Shown here piece by piece: positions 60,301 through 64,000 of a stretch of 64,000 nucleotides of DNA. Position 1 is the stretch's first letter, and each line of letters starts with the position of its first letter. The notes below the pieces were generated by a model. That model ran no database searches. It worked only from the letters and a program-made list of their open reading frames with translations, and was not told where the DNA came from. The DNA is from Suillus spraguei (lineage: Eukaryota; Basidiomycota; Agaricomycetes; Boletales; Suillaceae). The position numbers and the translations under genes are program-made. The DNA lies in contig JABCPU010000086.1 in the NCBI GenBank assembly GCA_016800925.1, positions 62,001 to 126,000 on the forward strand. The letters run 5' to 3'.

Positions 60301-60686
60301 ATGAAGCGCTGGGGGATATCGTCATCCGATTCCTGTTCATACGTCTTGTCCTCCTTTCGTATGTTAGGCCGTAGCATGTTCATATCGGAGCTCTGGCCAT
60401 CCCACGATACTCTGTGTTTTCCGTGTAACTTGGTGCTGTTGGACATGTTTCCTCTGGTCGCGTGGCCTACTTCTAGATCTTCATCGGCTGTTTCGTTCTC
60501 GTTTTCCTCGACAACGAACTGGTTGGCTTGAAAATAGCCTTGGTGTGTACGGCTCATTGGATTCATCATGTTGAGGAAGGGACGTGAGCTGGACATCATG
60601 AGACCTCCTGGAGGGTATATAGACTGCGAGCCATGCAGATTTGCTCTGGAAGATGTTGAGGGGCGAGATGTGGGTGGAGATGACAT
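57393..60686 (-). CDS. ATG9: Autophagy-related protein 9 (lipid scramblase of the phagophore)
   Basis: Multi-exon gene; start ATG at 60686 ([17 protein letters not shown]). The first about 230 residues are disordered and Ser/Pro-rich with an acidic patch. The conserved core then reads [40 protein letters not shown], a first helix [17 protein letters not shown] and a second [18 protein letters not shown]. Next come [49 protein letters not shown] and [20 protein letters not shown]. It continues with [90 protein letters not shown] and [17 protein letters not shown], then RHGNVKFGAP and [15 protein letters not shown]. The C-terminus is variable, with a Gly/Asp-rich tail ending VIRGLHT. Atg9 trimers on Golgi-derived vesicles scramble lipids to build the autophagosome membrane. 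It lies in tandem with LEU4, 286 bases downstream of it. Confidence 0.95.
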
Positions 60687-60972
60687 TCGGAGGACCAATC
60701 ACCTGTAAATTACGGCTTTTAGTTGTTCAGGTTGAGTTCATGAACAGAATATGGCAAGATTGGCGTCGTCGGCGTTCCTACTGCTACTGAGGACGCGTAG
60801 CTTCCTGTCCTTTGTCACAAACACTCAGAAACTAGTAGCGTCACGGTGTGACCGTGCCCCGTGAACATAGCACCTATGAATCGAAATCGCATGGAGTCAT
60901 CCAAGTCAGACATCATATACATTCTGGTAATACATCGTCATTCATACAAATCTTCTTCGCGCTCAAACCAGT

Positions 60973-63734
60973 TTATGCCTTCTTCACAACTACACTCAGC
61001 CTGCTCGCCGCTCTCAACACAGCCCTGATACCAGATGCAGTGATGTCGGTGTCGCTGCCCAATCCCCATGCAGCTTCTTTTTGGGCCCTTCCTGGTAGCT
61101 CATACAGAAGCTCCACAAATGAGACGGCCTTCACATCTGAACCCTCTCCCACAGAGTGCTCTGAATACTCCCGGCAGACAAGGGTACCCTCAACTTGTGA
61201 GTGTAACGCAGCGAGGGCTGCGGACAAAGGACCGTTGCCCTCACCGACGACCTTGCACACCACGCCATCAATCTCCATATCACCCTGGAACTGGGGGCCG
61301 CTTCCTTCGACGCGCTCGAAACGAAAGTCACCCAGAGAAAACCTGCCCTTGTCTTCAACCTCGTAGCCGTATGTCTCCCGGAAGAGACGGGTAAGGTCAT
61401 CATACGAAATTTTCCCATCTGACTCGCGCACGGTGCGCTGCACAACTTCGAAGAAGGAAGTTTGCAATCTGCGAGGGAGTGTCAAACCCAGAGTATTGAC
61501 GATAGCGTCCGAAACGTCCGATTGACCAGAGGTGGCATTGAAGCCGATGCTAAGCTTCAGCTCAGGCAATACACGGTCACCAATGGCAGTATTGACCGCA
61601 CTCAACACGGCGTGCAAACTGGAAGCGGCAATGTCGGAGTCGAGACCAACACCCCACCATGACTTAGATGCTTGACGAGTTTCCTTGACATCGTCGGTGG
61701 TAGCAACGAGTTCGATATATGAAGCTGCCTTGGAGGTTTCTCCCTCGCCAACTGCGTGCTCCGTGTACTCGCGAAGGGTCATGTCGATCTCCAAATGAGT
61801 ACGCAGAGCATCAAGGAGAGCAGAGATGGGTCCATTACCATCTCCACGAATGACACGCAATACGCCATCTACCAACATAGTACCATCAAAGCGACGACGT
61901 TCATCGAAGGGTTCACCGTCGTGAGTGGGATCAGGTGACGGCTCAGTCGTAATACGGAATGACTTGAGCGCCAGTCTACCTTCATACTTCGATCCGCCGA
62001 AATGGTAAGTCTCGCGGAACGCCGTCGTGATGTCTTCGACGGTGACTTCGCGTGCCTCGCGGTCGGATATTTGCTGAATGACCTGGTAGAATGCGACCTG
62101 CATATTACGCGGAAGGTCGAGCTGCAAGTGTTGCTTGACAAGGTACGCGATGCCTCCCTTTCCGGACTGCGCGTTGACACGAATGACAGCTTCGTAACTG
62201 CATCCAAGATCGGCGGGGTCCAGGGGCATATACGGCATGTCCCACATCTTGAGCTCACCGTTTTCAGCATTCTTTTTGTGACGGATACCCTGTCCTTCGA
62301 AACCTTTCTTGATGGCGTCCTGGTGCGAACCAGAGAAGGCTGTGAAGACGAGCTCGCCAGCGTAGGGGTGTCTCGGGTGTACAGGGAGGTCATTGCAGGA
62401 GGTCACAATGTCAATGACTTCCTGGATGTCACTGAAGTCGAGGTTGGGGGTGATTCCTTGTGTGTACAAGTTCAACGCCAGAGTCACAATATCGACATTT
62501 CCTGTACGCTCCCCATTACCGAACAAACAGCCTTCCACTCTATCAGCGCCGCCAAGGACTGCGAGCTCCGCGGCAGCGATAGCAGTACCTTTATAAACTT
62601 TTAAAAGTATATCCTTGATTTAATGTGTCCATGACGCACCTCTGTCATTATGCGGGTGCAAACTAATGATGATGTTTTCTCGCTCAGATATGTGAGCGGC
62701 AAAGTATTCGATCTTTGAGTATGTTGAACGGACATGATAAAGACTCTTATAAAAGCGCCCACCTGATCAGCATAGTGGTTAGGAGGAGCAATTTCAACAG
62801 TGGCAGGAAGATTGAAGATGATGCGGTCAATGCCTGGCCCAGCCTTGCCCCATGCGGTTTTGACAGCCTCACAAACTTGGAGAGAAAACTCCAATTCTGT
62901 CTGGGTGAATGTCTCCGGGCTGTATTCATAACGGAATTTCATCCCATGCGATGCAGAGTATTGATCAGCAAGTTCGCTAATAAGTTTGGAATGTCTGGTG
63001 GCCAGTTCAATTGTCTGTTCCTTCGAGTTACGGAAGACGACGTTTCGGAACATAGGACAAAGCGCGTTATACATGTGCATGATAACATGCCTTGCACCAG
63101 CGACAGCTTCGAATGATCTTCGAATGAGGTCCTCACGAGCTGGAGTTAGAACCTAGATCTGAATATCAGTAGGTGAAACCAAGTAATTTTGCACGAGTGC
63201 TTACTTGGATCCATACATCATCCGGGATCTCATTATTTTCGATCAAATATCGAACAAATAAGAAATCGGTGTCGCTAGCAGAAGGGTAGGCAATCTCGAT
63301 TTCCTTGAATCCACATTTGACCAGCAAACGAAAGAAGGCGAGCTTTTGGTCTGCCATCATTGGGCATGCTAAGGCTTGATTTCCGTCGCGAAGATCTGTG
63401 GAAAGCCATATGGGAGCTTTGGTGAATGTCTTGGTTGGCCATTGACGATTGTTGAGGGCCAGTGGCACGTATGGTCTGTACTTTTGACTTGGATCAATGC
63501 TACAGGTCGTGATCAATGAGAGCGCTGAAGATCAATCTAAAAAAAGACGGACAGCATGCAAGGCATGATGGGCGAACTTGATGAGAGTATTTGCAGGAAT
63601 TGGATGGGGAGCAGCCGGCAGAAACCTGTGAGTCAAGGTCGAGTCACTGATCTTTTATTCAAGTTCTTTCGGCAATTATTTATGTAATTAATAATGCTCC
63701 AGGTACGAATGGAGTCAAGTAGTGATGCGACCAT
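60973..63734 (-). CDS. LEU4: 2-isopropylmalate synthase (alpha-IPM synthase), with duplicated regulatory module
   Basis: First enzyme of leucine synthesis: acetyl-CoA plus 2-oxoisovalerate gives 2-isopropylmalate. Catalytic TIM-barrel motifs: [50 protein letters not shown] (metal-binding HxH) and [11 protein letters not shown]. Then the linker [16 protein letters not shown]. The C-terminus carries the LeuA-type regulatory module twice, at about residues 420-590 ([39 protein letters not shown]) and 620-795 ([38 protein letters not shown]). Total length is about 800 residues against about 600 in most fungi. Two N-termini are possible. The short form starts at the ATG at 63566 ([18 protein letters not shown]), matching the usual fungal cytosolic start. 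The long form starts at the ATG at 63734 ([20 protein letters not shown]), joined by an intron (63,706 down to about 63,643) and resembling a mitochondrial presequence. Confidence 0.93.
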
Positions 63735-64000
63735 GACGGTTTACTGCGGAGCAGCGCTCAGCGCTCAGGCTTTTTAGCATCCCCAGTTGGAAACCTCATC
63801 AGATCTAGAAGCTCAGGGCCTAGAGGACTAGCCTATAACCCTACTCTTCTTCAGTTTATTTTTCTGAGCGCTCATAATGAAATAAACTGGAATAAACTGT
63901 CAAGCAAGGTTCAGACGCTGTTCCTGACGCGGAGAGTGAAACGCGAGTAGCCGCACAACTTGCCGACGCTTTGCCGTGAACTGGAGACCAGCAGTATACT
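63735..64000. other. Upstream region of LEU4
   Basis: Putative promoter; no gene seen up to the window edge. It contains repeated AATAAACTG words (about 63,882-63,899). Confidence 0.4.

Noticed and set aside
1..64000. CRISPR arrays, bacterial operons, riboswitches, rRNA
   Set aside because: The sequence is eukaryotic with spliceosomal introns; no regularly spaced short repeats or rRNA-like stretches were seen.

Overview
The window is nuclear DNA from a filamentous basidiomycete, most probably an Agaricomycete. The genes are intron-dense with introns of about 45-60 bases, they are tightly packed in places, and the mobile DNA is of the Plavaka type that is characteristic of mushroom-forming fungi. 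All calls were made by reading translations by eye. Exon borders are given where splice sites and family conservation agree.

Left part (1-4,900): the 3'-truncated end of a conserved fungal gene of unknown function runs off the left edge, followed by a complete small heme-thiolate peroxidase (chloroperoxidase/peroxygenase family), both on the minus strand.

Mobile region (about 4,900-28,050): a cluster of decayed selfish DNA. Two Plavaka-type transposases lie on the plus strand (about 8.3-12.3 kb and 18.4-25.1 kb). Around and between them lie four minus-strand accessory-type genes, one resembling the DUF6532 family and one the DUF6698 family. Both transposases were hit by the same family of about 0.94-kb TG...CA solo-LTR-like elements, with 4-bp target duplications. 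A different 769-bp solo LTR with a perfect 5-bp duplication breaks one of the accessory genes. Nonsense codons are mostly TGA where CGA would be expected, which fits CpG deamination. The region ends in a very long palindrome, with two arms of about 1.05 kb around a 336-bp spacer.

Quiet stretch (28-33 kb): no convincing gene, only possible remnants.

Right part (33-64 kb): a dense housekeeping region. In order it holds insulysin/Ste23-type M16 metalloprotease (+), a multispanning membrane protein (+), the cyclin-dependent kinase subunit Cks1 (-), the meiotic helicase Mer3/HFM1 (+), Tim54 (-), the splicing factor Prp45/SNW1 (+), a mucin-like single-pass SH3 protein (+), an Irs4-type EH-domain protein (-), an Ecm15/UPF0045 thiamine-binding-type protein (+), autophagy protein Atg9 (-) and 2-isopropylmalate synthase Leu4 (-). 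The genes act in unrelated pathways: proteolysis and pheromone processing, cell cycle and meiosis, mitochondrial import, splicing, autophagy and leucine synthesis.

The most interesting points are the giant hairpin element, the repeated LTR insertion into Plavaka transposases, a 5-nt microexon in the Ecm15-like gene, a tandemly duplicated leucine-regulatory module in Leu4, and three GC-AG introns.
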